Below are positions 1-8,752 of a stretch of 64,000 nt of DNA, in pieces (within the stretch, counting starts at the first letter, position 1; every line of letters starts with the position of its first letter). A model generated the notes under the pieces. It made no database searches and was not told where the DNA came from. It saw nothing but the letters and a program-made list of their open reading frames with translations. The position numbers were made by a program, and so were the translations under genes. Source of the DNA: JAXGPP01 sp040766885 (GTDB taxonomy: Bacteria; Planctomycetota; Planctomycetia; Pirellulales; Thermoguttaceae); assembly GCA_040766885.1 (NCBI GenBank), contig JAXGPP010000023.1, positions 68,226 to 132,225 of the forward strand, read 5' to 3'.

Positions 1-1601
1 GACAGGCACCGCTGCCGGTCCTCGGAGCGAACCATGGCGGTGAGCACCACGATCGGCACCCGCGTCCCGCCATGTTCGCGGCGGCGGATCCGCTGGATGG
101 CGGTCAGGCCATCCATTTTCGGCATCTGCACGTCCATGAAGATGAGGTCGTAGCGGCCCCGCCGCGCTGCCGCCAGCGCGTCGGAGCCGTTTTCCACAAG
201 ATCCACCGTGCATCCCAGTTTCACCAGCACGGCCTCCAGCAGCGTGCGATTGAGCCGGTCGTCCTCGGCCACCAGGATCCGCGGCCGGTTTTCACCTTGA
301 TTGACTTGGTCGGTCCTTTCCACCTCCATCGCCGCCGCCAAGGATCGGGCCGGCTCGGAATCCGATTGTGGAACCTGCTTCAGGGGAATCGTCACCCAGA
401 AGCTGCTCCCCTGATCGGCGGCGCTGGTGAAGCCGACCTGTCCCCTCATCAGATCCGTCAGCTCTTTGACGATCGTCAGCCCCAGCCCCAGCCCCCCGTA
501 GCGGCGCGTGTTCGAGCCGTCGGCCTGTCGGAAGGCCTCGAAGATGACCAACTGGCGATCGGCCGGAATTCCCACGCCGGTATCGGTCACGCTCAGCCGC
601 ACCCGTGCCTCGTCCGCCGACTGTTCTTCGAGCACCGCTCGGACCTGAACCGACCCCCGCTCGGTAAACTTGATGGCGTTGTCGACGAGTTTCAACAGGA
701 TCTGGCGCAACTGTAAGACATCCCCCTCCAGGCTGACGGGAACCGCGGGGTCGACCCGCAGCAGAAGGTCGATGCCTTTGGACTCGGCAGACGAACGGAT
801 CGCCGCATCGATCTCGCGGAACACTTCCTCCAGCGAGAATCGCACCGGCCTGAGCACGAACTTGCCGGCCGCGAGCCGCGAGAAATCGAGCACGTCGTCC
901 ACAATCGCCAGCAGCGTGCTGCCGGCGTCGTGCACGTACCGCAGCTTCTCCAATTGATGGGGCGCGAGCGGCTCCCTCATCAGCAGCCGTGAGAAGCCGA
1001 GGATCGCGTTCAACGGCGTTCGGATCTCGTGGCTCACGTTGGCCATGAAATGGCTCTTGACGTGATTCGCCTCCTCCGCTTCCTTGCGCCGTTCTTCAAC
1101 CTCCTGACGGGTCGCGGCCAATTGCCGTTGCATGTCGGCCGCGGCACGGTGGGCCCCGTGCGCATCGATCAGCGCGGCGGCCAATTGGCGCATATCCAAA
1201 TCGTGAATTGGCCGGGCGAGCATCGCGGCCCGTTCCATGAGCGCGAGGGCCGCGATCCACTGCGAACGGACTTCCGCCGCGGCGATCACCGCGAGCGGCA
1301 GGGCTTGGTTGAACTCCCGCAACCGCCGGATGCCGGCTACCGACTCCGCCAGGTCGCAATCCGGCGCATCGATGACAGCCAGCGCGTAGGGTGCCCCGGA
1401 GGCCTCGTGCCGCATCAGATCCAGCCCTTCCTTCAAGCCGGCTGCGACATCGATCTGCAAGTCGCCGAGCGTCGGCCACTCAACCCGCGACTCCCCCGCC
1501 AGTCCTTCGCTCCCCGCCATCAGGATGCGGCGGAGCTCGTCGCGGACCGCACCCGCTGAGGCGATGAGGAGAATGCGATGTGAGGTCGGCTGGCTGGCCA
1601 T
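1..1601 (-). CDS. Hybrid sensor histidine kinase/response regulator (3' end outside window)
   Basis: A multidomain two-component kinase that autophosphorylates on His and passes the phosphate to its own receiver. Translating the minus strand from ATG at 1601 gives 533 residues before the window edge. Residues 1-130 resemble a degenerate receiver domain (ILLIAS start, VIDAP around the usual phospho-Asp). A charged coiled stretch follows, then the H-box MANVSHEIRTPLNA with His191. The N-box DNAIKF, G1 VTDTGVGIP and G2 GGLGLGLTIVKEL of the HATPase domain follow. A second, canonical receiver (ILVAEDD, IFMDVQMPKMDG with phospho-Asp490) runs off the left edge, so a further receiver or Hpt domain could follow. 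No membrane segment is visible, so it is probably cytosolic. It lies 268 bp downstream of the CDF exporter on the same strand; no partner regulator is adjacent. The family call is secure; the signal is unknown. Confidence 0.9.
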   Translation of the reverse strand, partial: MASQPTSHRILLIASAGAVRDELRRILMAGSEGLAGESRVEWPTLGDLQIDVAAGLKEGLDLMRHEASGAPYALAVIDAPDCDLAESVAGIRRLREFNQALPLAVIAAAEVRSQWIAALALMERAAMLARPIHDLDMRQLAAALIDAHGAHRAAADMQRQLAATRQEVEERRKEAEEANHVKSHFMANVSHEIRTPLNAILGFSRLLMREPLAPHQLEKLRYVHDAGSTLLAIVDDVLDFSRLAAGKFVLRPVRFSLEEVFREIDAAIRSSAESKGIDLLLRVDPAVPVSLEGDVLQLRQILLKLVDNAIKFTERGSVQVRAVLEEQSADEARVRLSVTDTGVGIPADRQLVIFEAFRQADGSNTRRYGGLGLGLTIVKELTDLMRGQVGFTSAADQGSSFWVTIPLKQVPQSDSEPARSLAAAMEVERTDQVNQGENRPRILVAEDDRLNRTLLEAVLVKLGCTVDLVENGSDALAAARRGRYDLIFMDVQMPKMDGLTAIQRIRRREHGGTRVPIVVLTAMVRSEDRQRCL

Positions 1602-1869
1602 GGACTGTCCCAGGAGTCAATCGCCCGACTGGGCGTTTTGTCCTTCGCTTTGAAAGGATAGACTGAGAAAACCGCCGGCAGGGCTGCGAATTCCGGCCCT
1701 GCCGAGAACAGCCCCCTCCATTCCGCCGGTACTCCACCGAGACATCGCGCCAAGCGCTACGATCGGTCGCATCGCCGCGAAATCGACGTTCCGCCAGCCA
1801 CTGGACTCCGCCAACCCACCCCACAAAGTGGGAGGCCCGGCCATGCGATTCCTGTCCCAAACGCATGCT

Positions 1870-2811
1870 CTAAGGTGACTTGCCCGGCGAACGGACTGCA
1901 GCCGCGTCATTCACGTGCGCACGGCTGGGATGGTAGTGGACCGATATGTGGCGGAGGTATTCGATGTTGTCGGTGAGGATTTGTTCGACGCGACTGGCGA
2001 TGCCATCCCCCTCCTGGACAGTCAACCGGCCATCGACGCCGATCGTCACGTCCACCAGCAAGTAGAAGCCGATCTTATGCACATGAATTTCTTCCAGTTC
2101 GTCTACACCGGGGACCGACTGGACGAGTTGCCGCATGTGTTCATAAATCTTCTGGTTGGGCAGGATGTCCATCAGGTCGGCCGACGAATCGCGGAGGATG
2201 CTGATGCCCGTATAAAGGATCACCAGCGCCACCATGGCCGCAGCTAAGGGATCGAGCCAGGCGTATCCAGTGCGGCCGAGCATGATGCCAATCGTGGCGG
2301 TGGAGATGGAAAACACGTCGTTGCGATGGTCCTGAGCCAGCGCCAGGACGGCGATGCTTCCTGTCTTGCGCCCGACGCGATAGGTGAACACGGTCAACCC
2401 GACCTTGACGACGAACGTGAACAGGGCCACCCAAAGCGCCGCCGGTTCGGCCACGGGCCGATCATTGCCGCCGGTCAGCATATCAAATACATCATCGATC
2501 GCATTCCAGAAGATGGCGATAGCCGCGGCGATCACAAACGCACCGATTACCAGCGCGGCGATGCTCTCCAACTGCCGGTGCCCGAGCGGATGCTCCCGAT
2601 CCGGCGGCTTGCCGGCCAGGCCCATGAAGATCCGCACGATGATCAGGTAGGCCACGTCGGACGTCGAATTGATGCCGTCGGCCAGCAGGGCCGGACTGTG
2701 ACCCGCGATGCCCACGGCCGTCTTGAGCACGGCCAAGAGCACGTTGGCCGCCAGGCCGATATTCACGGCCAGCAGGTTCCGGCCTTCTCTGCTTGGCGGG
2801 CTCATGTGCAT
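1870..2811 (-). CDS. Cation diffusion facilitator exporter, Mn2+-type metal site
   Basis: A 313-residue CDF-family inner-membrane metal/proton antiporter. The N-terminal two thirds carries about six hydrophobic segments and the C-terminal part is the usual cytoplasmic metallochaperone-like dimerisation domain (VDVTIGVDGRLTV). The transmembrane metal site normally reads (H/D)xxxD in TM2 and HxxxD in TM5. Here TM2 reads NSTSD (within LLADGINSTSDV) and TM5 reads DHRND, giving N-x3-D and D-x3-D. The DxxxD form in TM5 is associated with the manganese branch of CDFs (for example MneP/MntE), so Mn2+ efflux is the best guess; Fe2+ is the alternative. The gene follows the DUF4091 gene by 19 bp and may be co-transcribed, though no functional link is obvious. 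Start at 2811; Met3 is an alternative. Confidence 0.88.
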   Translation of the reverse strand: MHMSPPSREGRNLLAVNIGLAANVLLAVLKTAVGIAGHSPALLADGINSTSDVAYLIIVRIFMGLAGKPPDREHPLGHRQLESIAALVIGAFVIAAAIAIFWNAIDDVFDMLTGGNDRPVAEPAALWVALFTFVVKVGLTVFTYRVGRKTGSIAVLALAQDHRNDVFSISTATIGIMLGRTGYAWLDPLAAAMVALVILYTGISILRDSSADLMDILPNQKIYEHMRQLVQSVPGVDELEEIHVHKIGFYLLVDVTIGVDGRLTVQEGDGIASRVEQILTDNIEYLRHISVHYHPSRAHVNDAAAVRSPGKSP

Positions 2812-2830
2812 ACCTGGGATGGCGGGAATA

Positions 2831-5800
2831 TCAATCGTCCTTCAACTGTTCGATCGCTGCCGCCACCTCTCGCCGTACCTCGTACAGGCATTCTGCATTT
2901 GGCAGAATAGCCGTCGAATAGCGGCCGCCGCGGTTTGGAATCTCGATCAGCGACGCGGCCGCCGACAGCGCCCGCTCGGCGACACTGGCGTCGCGGCCCG
3001 CAGCGTTCGCCTCTTCAGCAAGCTGGCGCAGCCGATACAGGTACTCGTAGTCTTCCACTCCCTCGCGGGCCTGCTCGAAGCGGATCGAACTGACCGGACC
3101 GTCGTGGCCGAGCGGCTTTCCGGGATAGAGTAGGTAGCCGTCGCCATTGGGATAACGGACCCAGGTGAACTTTCCTGGCTCGCCGCTCTGGTTGATGTAG
3201 GCGTGCCAGCCGAACCGGTAGGGGTCGTACGTCAACCAGGCAACGCCCCAGAACTCGTACGCCTCGGCGCCATACCGAAAACAGTAGTGCGGCAGCAACC
3301 GTTCCACGGCGCAGTACGGCGTGTCGGTACACATCTGCCCGTCGGTGGTGAACCACACGCGGTCGCCGCGGGATCGAATCTGACCGATCTTTTCCGCCGG
3401 CACGTTGCCGTAGTGGCCGATCCCCCAGACGTCCAGTGCGCCATCCCATTCGGGCACATGCTTCCAGGTGCTCGAGTAGATCGGAATATCCGGGTCCACT
3501 TCGTGGATCATCGCACACAGCGCCTTCATCTGCTCGCGGATGTGTTCGTGCTGATCATAGGGTTCGTCGGATATGTATAACACGACTTTGTCCTGCCAGC
3601 CCTTTTCCTTGAGATGGTCCCAAAACAGCCTCAACATCTCCTGATACACCCGTTTGTATTCGGGACGAAGCTGGCTACGGTCAGCGCCTTCGAAGGGCGA
3701 ATCGCCGGGATAGGGCCGCTCGCCGAAGACCGCCTTGGGCGGGTGGCCCCATCCGAACAGGTAGAAGTTCCACGGGGTGTAACTGTGCGGCAACCCCAGC
3801 TCGTTGAAGTACCATTCAGCGGCCCGATCGTAAGCCGCGAAATCGGCAACCACGCGGCCGTTCTCCTGGCGAAACGTCGGATAGGGGCGGATCTCGTCCG
3901 GGCAGAGACGGTGCTTGTGCATGAAACGGACGATCTCCGGGTACGCCTCCTCGATCGACTGCCCCCACCCGGCACCACTGCGTCCCAGCCGGACATCATA
4001 AATCGCTTTGACGTGACTCTCGTCCGGAAGCGCGAAATCCCAGACGTGGACGGCCAGCGGAATCTCGGCCAATGCCGCCCCGGCCGCGATCAGTCGCACT
4101 TTGCCGGCATAGTCTCCCGGCGGCGTCTCCTTCCCGATTCTGAACGTGATCCACACAGAGCGAGTTACGTTGGCCGCCAGGTCGAACATATCGCGTGGCA
4201 AGAGCGGATCGGGCCACAGCCCGGGCCAGCCGTCGCAAGCCGCTCCCGAGATCGGGACCTTACGCCGCCAGGCTGGAGTATCAGCCTGGTAATAGTTGGT
4301 CGGATAGTCGATCGGCACGTAGCCGACGACATTAACTCGAACATCTTCGAGCTTGGCACCCTGCGGGCCGGCAGGCGGGTCGACTTCGACTTTCACCCCA
4401 TCGATGGCTCGTCCTGCCCGGAGGGCGAGTTGCAGTGGCTCCTCCTCGTTCCGCGCTGCATTCAGAGTTGCAGTCGACACCGCTTCGCCTGCCGGAGTGT
4501 CTGGAAAGACCTTCTCCACAGCCGGAACCGGCCATACTACCAGACGGTCGCTCTCCATGGGCGCCCCCTCAAACCAAGCGATCGATCCTGGTGTCACCTC
4601 GGCTACCAGCACCTCGTCGTGCCACAGCGTGCCGCTCACATTTCCGGTGAGATGGATCTGCAGATTGGCGACATCCTCGGGCATCGTGAGCTTGCCCGAA
4701 ACGAGCGTCCAGTCAAACGTCCCCTCCAGCGAGTCGCCCACGCTTGTGTATCCGCCAGTCGCCGAGAGTTGCCCCTCGGAATCGCGCAGATGCGCGTGGA
4801 TCCGGACCCCGCCCTTGCCAACATCCTCACCCTTGATCCACGCCGAGACGAGGTAGGTGCCGCCGGGCTTCACTGCCACATCCTGCCGCCAGCCGCGCCA
4901 GGCCTCCGCTGCATCCGATGGAATGTACAGCTTCGCCGCACGGCCGGATCTTCCGGCCGGATCGAGGGTGTACGTCACGCCGTCCGAGCCTTGCGCAGGT
5001 CCACTGGCCGACCAGCCTTCGGGCAGCGGTTCGCCTGATTCGAAGCCGGCATTCCGCGCAAGATTGCCCTTCTCCGCGGCCAGCGTTCGGTCGCCGGCGG
5101 TCGCGGCACTCCGGGTTTCGGCATCGTCGGAGAAATAAATGAAGAAGGTCTGCACCGATCGGGGCGGAAGCGCCGCATCGATCAGCATCGAGTTCCCATG
5201 GATCACATAGGGCACCGTGCGTCCCAGTGAGCGGATTATCAGCGAGTCGCGGTTGAGTCGCGCTCGCGCCCGCGCCGCAATCAGGCTCAAATCGACCGCT
5301 ACCAGAGATTTCTCGACCGGCTCGTCGCCGAAATGGTACACGCGGACCACTGCCCGGTGCTTCCATTCGGCGGCCGGCTGGGACAAATCGCGGTGCCACT
5401 CCTCCTTCATGCCCAGCACTCGCAACCGCATCGTCTCGGGTCGATCGGCAACCGCCCGGACTGTGCCTGGCTCCAAACGCTCCACCGCTACGTTGTCGAA
5501 CCATGCCGTACCCGTGCCGCGGAGCACCGTGCCCAGATCGGCCCGCGTCGCCTCCTGCGGAGCGGTGAACTCGGCGCTGACCTGCTTCCAGTCGAACGTT
5601 CCTTCGCCGGCCATGAGCATCGGCGAAGTGAGCATCGAGTTCTGCTCGTTGCCGAGGTGGATGTACCAACCAGCACCGCCCACAACGTCTTCGCCTCGAA
5701 CCCATCCCGTCATGCGATACTTCGTACCGCCGACGATATGGATATCGGTCTGCCGGGTGGAGATCCAGGTCGCCTCAGCGCCCGGAGCCACGACGGTCTT

Positions 5801-6370
5801 CAGGCAGCGGCGGCCCGACTGCGGGCGATCGCTCGTCCAGCTAGCCCGATGACTGTCGTCGGCGGCGTCATGATGCCAGGCGGTCGGCGTTTCGCCATCG
5901 CCTCGCTCGACGTCGCCGTTTTCCACCTCGGTTCGGGCCGACAGAAAATCGGGCAAGCGGCCGGCCGACGGATTATCGAAACAGGCGTAATAGCGGGCAT
6001 CTCCCTTGGCCGGGCATTCTGCCGGCACGATCAACCGGCTGCCGGCGGGAATCGGGCCCTGCTCGATCGGTTGTCCATCGGGTCCGCGCACGGCGAACAG
6101 CACTTCGGCCCCTGCAGCGGAAACCACGCGAACCGATTCCGCCAGCTTGCCTGCCAGCGGAGCCTGGCCCGCCTCATCACCGATGGCGACAGCGACCGGT
6201 TCACCTTCCAGGGCCATCGTCTTATCATTACTGATCGTGATGCCGATTCGGCCGGCCCACCAACCACCTCCGTCTAGGTAGAGCGGATGATGCCACGTTT
6301 CGCCAAAGGCTTGACCCGCACAAACCGACGCCAGGAAGTACCAGACCCAGCACTTCGTGTTTTGCCTCAT
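2831..6370 (-). CDS. Secreted DUF4091 glycoside-hydrolase-like protein with two carbohydrate-binding-like domains
   Basis: A 1179-residue exported protein. I chose ATG 6370 because it is preceded by AGAGG and starts a signal peptide (MRQNTKCWVWYFLASVCAGQAFG); the frame stays open upstream to 6583 but that extension is Arg-rich and not signal-like. Two jelly-roll carbohydrate-binding-like modules lie at about residues 150-305 and 437-590; both contain the 'GTFDWK/T...F/L' and 'Y..S/TGW/WIKGEDV' pattern of CBM_4_9-type modules. The C-terminal half (about 770-1150) matches DUF4091, a TIM-barrel-like domain common in planctomycetes and Bacteroidetes, with YISDEPYDQ near residue 932 as the likely acidic site. 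It probably acts on a polysaccharide in the periplasm or outside the cell; the substrate is unknown. It is followed 19 bp later by the CDF exporter. Confidence 0.87.
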   Translation of the reverse strand: MRQNTKCWVWYFLASVCAGQAFGETWHHPLYLDGGGWWAGRIGITISNDKTMALEGEPVAVAIGDEAGQAPLAGKLAESVRVVSAAGAEVLFAVRGPDGQPIEQGPIPAGSRLIVPAECPAKGDARYYACFDNPSAGRLPDFLSARTEVENGDVERGDGETPTAWHHDAADDSHRASWTSDRPQSGRRCLKTVVAPGAEATWISTRQTDIHIVGGTKYRMTGWVRGEDVVGGAGWYIHLGNEQNSMLTSPMLMAGEGTFDWKQVSAEFTAPQEATRADLGTVLRGTGTAWFDNVAVERLEPGTVRAVADRPETMRLRVLGMKEEWHRDLSQPAAEWKHRAVVRVYHFGDEPVEKSLVAVDLSLIAARARARLNRDSLIIRSLGRTVPYVIHGNSMLIDAALPPRSVQTFFIYFSDDAETRSAATAGDRTLAAEKGNLARNAGFESGEPLPEGWSASGPAQGSDGVTYTLDPAGRSGRAAKLYIPSDAAEAWRGWRQDVAVKPGGTYLVSAWIKGEDVGKGGVRIHAHLRDSEGQLSATGGYTSVGDSLEGTFDWTLVSGKLTMPEDVANLQIHLTGNVSGTLWHDEVLVAEVTPGSIAWFEGAPMESDRLVVWPVPAVEKVFPDTPAGEAVSTATLNAARNEEEPLQLALRAGRAIDGVKVEVDPPAGPQGAKLEDVRVNVVGYVPIDYPTNYYQADTPAWRRKVPISGAACDGWPGLWPDPLLPRDMFDLAANVTRSVWITFRIGKETPPGDYAGKVRLIAAGAALAEIPLAVHVWDFALPDESHVKAIYDVRLGRSGAGWGQSIEEAYPEIVRFMHKHRLCPDEIRPYPTFRQENGRVVADFAAYDRAAEWYFNELGLPHSYTPWNFYLFGWGHPPKAVFGERPYPGDSPFEGADRSQLRPEYKRVYQEMLRLFWDHLKEKGWQDKVVLYISDEPYDQHEHIREQMKALCAMIHEVDPDIPIYSSTWKHVPEWDGALDVWGIGHYGNVPAEKIGQIRSRGDRVWFTTDGQMCTDTPYCAVERLLPHYCFRYGAEAYEFWGVAWLTYDPYRFGWHAYINQSGEPGKFTWVRYPNGDGYLLYPGKPLGHDGPVSSIRFEQAREGVEDYEYLYRLRQLAEEANAAGRDASVAERALSAAASLIEIPNRGGRYSTAILPNAECLYEVRREVAAAIEQLKDD

Positions 6371-6453
6371 ATCGATACCTCTTCGCTCGTCGGAGGTGAG
6401 CCCTCCAGCATAGCCATTCTCATTGCCCACGCAAGCCGCTGATTGAACCCGCC

Positions 6454-7446
6454 GTGCCTTCCTCATTCGCCGATCCGCCCGATCTTTCACAGAGTCTACG
6501 GGAGCTGCTCGCACAGATCCCGGTTGGCCGCGTCGCGACCTATGGCGGTCTGGCAACGGCTCTCGGCAATCGTGTGGCCGCACGATGGGTCGGCGACTAT
6601 ACGCTACACCACCCGCATGATGCGCATTGCCCCTGCCATCGCGTCGTGCGAAGCGACGGTGACGTTGGGCTCTACATCGCGGGTGGTGCGAGGGCGAAGG
6701 GCGCCCGGTTGATCTCCGAAGGGGTTCCGGTTCGCGGAAATAAGGTCGACATGGAACGTTTCGGCTTCGATGGCTTCAAGTGCGATCGCCCTCTCGACGA
6801 GCTCCGTCGCATGCAGGAAGAAGCGATGCGGCTTGTGTCGCTCGAGGGGATCGAAGCGGTGCCGGAGTACGTCGGCGGCGTCGACGTTTCGTACCCAGCG
6901 AAAGACGAAGGCGTGGCAGCCTACGCGCTGGTCCGCCTGGAGGGCGGCGAGCTTGTCTGGTCTACTACAGTCCGCCGCCCGGTGCGGTTCCCGTACATTT
7001 CGACCTATCTGACGTTCCGCGAATTGCCGATCCTGCTCGACCTCCTCGAAGTGGTGCTTCGTGCGGGCAAGCTCTTCGAACCGCTGCTCGTCGATGGCAG
7101 CGGCATTCTCCACCCGCGCCACGTGGGCGTGGCCAGCCACTTCGGCGTGGCCGGTTCGGTCGCCACGGTCGGCGTCACCAAGAAGCTGCTCTGCGGCGAG
7201 GTCGACGTCGCCGGTATGCTCCCCCTGGAGTCGCGAGCCGTGTTAGACGGCGCACGCCGGATCGGTAGTGCGATCCGTCCCTCAAAGGGTAGTTCGCGGC
7301 CGATATTCGTTTCCCCGGGGCATCGCATCGGGCTGGCCATGGCCGAGACGGTCGTTCGCCGGGTGCTGTTTGGGCGGCGTCTGCCGGAACCGCTCTACTG
7401 GGCCGATCGGCTGAGCCGCGCGGCGGGCCGCTCCCCGGGGTGCTGA
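6454..7446 (+). CDS. Fusion of O6-alkylguanine-DNA alkyltransferase-like domain and endonuclease V
   Basis: A 330-residue DNA-repair fusion starting at GTG 6454. Residues 15-100 form an MGMT/ATL-type DNA-binding domain (PVGRVATYGGLA, then PCHRVV with Cys61). Cys61 is the methyl-acceptor position, so this is not a Trp/Ala-type ATL protein. Residues 105-325 form endonuclease V (Nfi): GGVDVSY supplies the first catalytic Asp, LTFRELP the Glu, and VDGSGILHPRHVG the second Asp with the inosine-recognition loop. The protein would repair O6-alkylguanine and cut 3' to deaminated bases such as hypoxanthine. The alkyltransferase N-terminal subdomain is absent, as in minimal ATL/MGMT forms. AGT-EndoV fusions are known from archaea (Ferroplasma), so the architecture is rare but not unprecedented. 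It is divergent from the DUF4091 gene, with 83 bp between. Confidence 0.9.
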   Translation: MPSSFADPPDLSQSLRELLAQIPVGRVATYGGLATALGNRVAARWVGDYTLHHPHDAHCPCHRVVRSDGDVGLYIAGGARAKGARLISEGVPVRGNKVDMERFGFDGFKCDRPLDELRRMQEEAMRLVSLEGIEAVPEYVGGVDVSYPAKDEGVAAYALVRLEGGELVWSTTVRRPVRFPYISTYLTFRELPILLDLLEVVLRAGKLFEPLLVDGSGILHPRHVGVASHFGVAGSVATVGVTKKLLCGEVDVAGMLPLESRAVLDGARRIGSAIRPSKGSSRPIFVSPGHRIGLAMAETVVRRVLFGRRLPEPLYWADRLSRAAGRSPGC

Positions 7447-7461
7447 ATTCTGGAATAAAAT

Positions 7462-7496
7462 AAGCGCGAATTGTGTTTTTCTGCTGCGCGCTTTTA
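7462..7496 (+). terminator. Possible intrinsic terminator after the repair fusion gene
   Basis: AAGCGCG (7462-7468) pairs with CGCGCTT (7487-7493) and is followed by a short T run (cttttagttctttt). The 18-nt loop is long for a Rho-independent terminator, so this is tentative. It begins 16 bp after the stop at 7446. The rest of the 362-bp gap to the ferredoxin gene (7447-7808) holds nothing else I can support. Confidence 0.35.
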
Positions 7497-7808
7497 GTTC
7501 TTTTCAAATCGCCAGGTTGGTGCTATTATTGGCGTTTCGGTCGCCTGGGACTGACGTGCGCCGGGAGCAATCGCCGCGTACCAGGCGGCGGCAAACAAAC
7601 GTGTGTGTGGCTTCGTAATAGGAGTGTGTCGGCAGCGACGAGCCGTGCTGTCGGACATACAGCGGACAAGTCCCGCTATTGAGGTTTGCGTTGGAAACAG
7701 TCCAGGCGCAGCGGAGCCGGACGAACGGCAACGTCCACTGCGCCGGCGAGCTTGTCCAGGGCAGGCACCAATAATCTGGACCTTCGGCTTTCCCTGAGGG
7801 AGTTTTCC

Positions 7809-7982
7809 ATGGCAGCGATTGTTGATCAAGAGAAGTGCTCGGGCTGCGGTGAGTGCGTTGAGGCTTGCCCGCTGGACGCCATCGAGATCCAGGAGAACAA
7901 GGCCCTGGTCGACCAGGAGACCTGCGGCGATTGCGGCGCGTGCGTCGATGTGTGCCCGACCGAGGCGATCACGGTGAGCTGA
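7809..7982 (+). CDS. 2[4Fe-4S] bacterial-type ferredoxin
   Basis: A 57-residue electron carrier. Two cluster motifs are complete: CSGCGECVEACP (residues 12-23) and CGDCGACVDVCP (residues 40-51), each CxxCxxCxxxCP, the clostridial ferredoxin pattern with shared ligands between clusters. The start ATG at 7809 follows GAGGGAG at good spacing; the frame is open further upstream but that part is not ferredoxin-like. A low-potential cytosolic carrier is expected, serving for example radical-SAM enzymes or hydrogenase-type enzymes. It is followed by the ClpP-like and apbE genes on the same strand, but the gaps do not prove an operon. Confidence 0.95.
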   Translation: MAAIVDQEKCSGCGECVEACPLDAIEIQENKALVDQETCGDCGACVDVCPTEAITVS

Positions 7983-8147
7983 AGCGCGACTGGCATCGAC
8001 CGATCCATCATGCGGCGGATAGCCTTGCGCGATCCGCCGCTTGTGTTTCTTGCCGCCGGCATCTGCCCGCCGGCCCTTGTCCGGCGGCGGACGCACGACC
8101 TATCATGGCGGCTTGTGATGCGCCGACCGCCGCCCGGAGATGACCGT

Positions 8148-8690
8148 ATGCCCCCACGCGAACCGCAGGGACCCGTCGAGATCGCGCTGATCGGCGATCT
8201 GACCGAGAACGAAGCCGACCTTTGCGAGAAGTTGCTCGATGTCGAGCCGGGTGGACAATGCGTGCTGTATATCGATTCCGTGGGCGGCAGTCCTTATGTG
8301 GCGATCTCCCTGACATCGCTTATCTTGCTCCGGGGTCTGGATGCAACTGCGGTAGTGACTGGCGAGTGCTCTTCGGCGGCATTATGGCCGTTCGCCGCCT
8401 GCCGCCGCCGCTTGGTGACGCCCTACAGCGTGTTTCTTTTCCATCCCATGCGATGGCAGAGCGAGGAAAACGTAATCCTCAACGAGGCCGCCGAGTGGGC
8501 GCGGCATTTCGGCCGGCTGGAGGGCGACATGGACCGTCTCCTCTCCGACCTGCTTCCGCTGGAACTCGAAAAGCTGCAGCAGTGGAGCTCGCCGGGCCGC
8601 TATATCGCCGGCCCTGAACTGGCTGCCGCCGGCCTGGCGGAACTGGTCGAACTCAAAGCCTTGCCGTGGGCGCGGCGGAAGAAGAAGTGA
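8148..8690 (+). CDS. ClpP/crotonase-fold serine protease-like protein
   Basis: A 180-residue protein of the ClpP/SppA/crotonase superfamily. The start ATG 8148 has GGAGAT upstream. VLYIDSVGGSP (39-49) corresponds to the ClpP beta-strand and glycine-rich segment. GECSSAA places Ser76 at the nucleophile position of the ClpP GxAAS motif, and FLFHP places His99 at the general base. It is shorter and more divergent than housekeeping ClpP and no Clp ATPase gene is nearby, so it may be a paralogue with altered partners. The extreme C-terminus is basic (WARRKKK). It is flanked by the ferredoxin and ApbE genes on the same strand. Confident about the fold; the substrate is unknown. Confidence 0.8.
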   Translation: MPPREPQGPVEIALIGDLTENEADLCEKLLDVEPGGQCVLYIDSVGGSPYVAISLTSLILLRGLDATAVVTGECSSAALWPFAACRRRLVTPYSVFLFHPMRWQSEENVILNEAAEWARHFGRLEGDMDRLLSDLLPLELEKLQQWSSPGRYIAGPELAAAGLAELVELKALPWARRKKK

Positions 8691-8752
8691 GACTGTAGTA
8701 TGGAGCAGGAGTGGGCGCGAACCCGTCCTGTTCTGGAGTCCGATTTCCGACC

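Noticed and set aside
6371..6583. N-terminal extension of the DUF4091 protein upstream of 6370
   Set aside because: The extension is Arg-rich and precedes a good ribosome site and signal peptide at 6370; it also runs into the divergent repair gene.
8148..8690. Housekeeping ClpP
   Set aside because: The Ser/His positions fit, but the protein is too divergent, has a non-ClpP C-terminus and no clpX/clpA neighbour; only the fold family is claimed.
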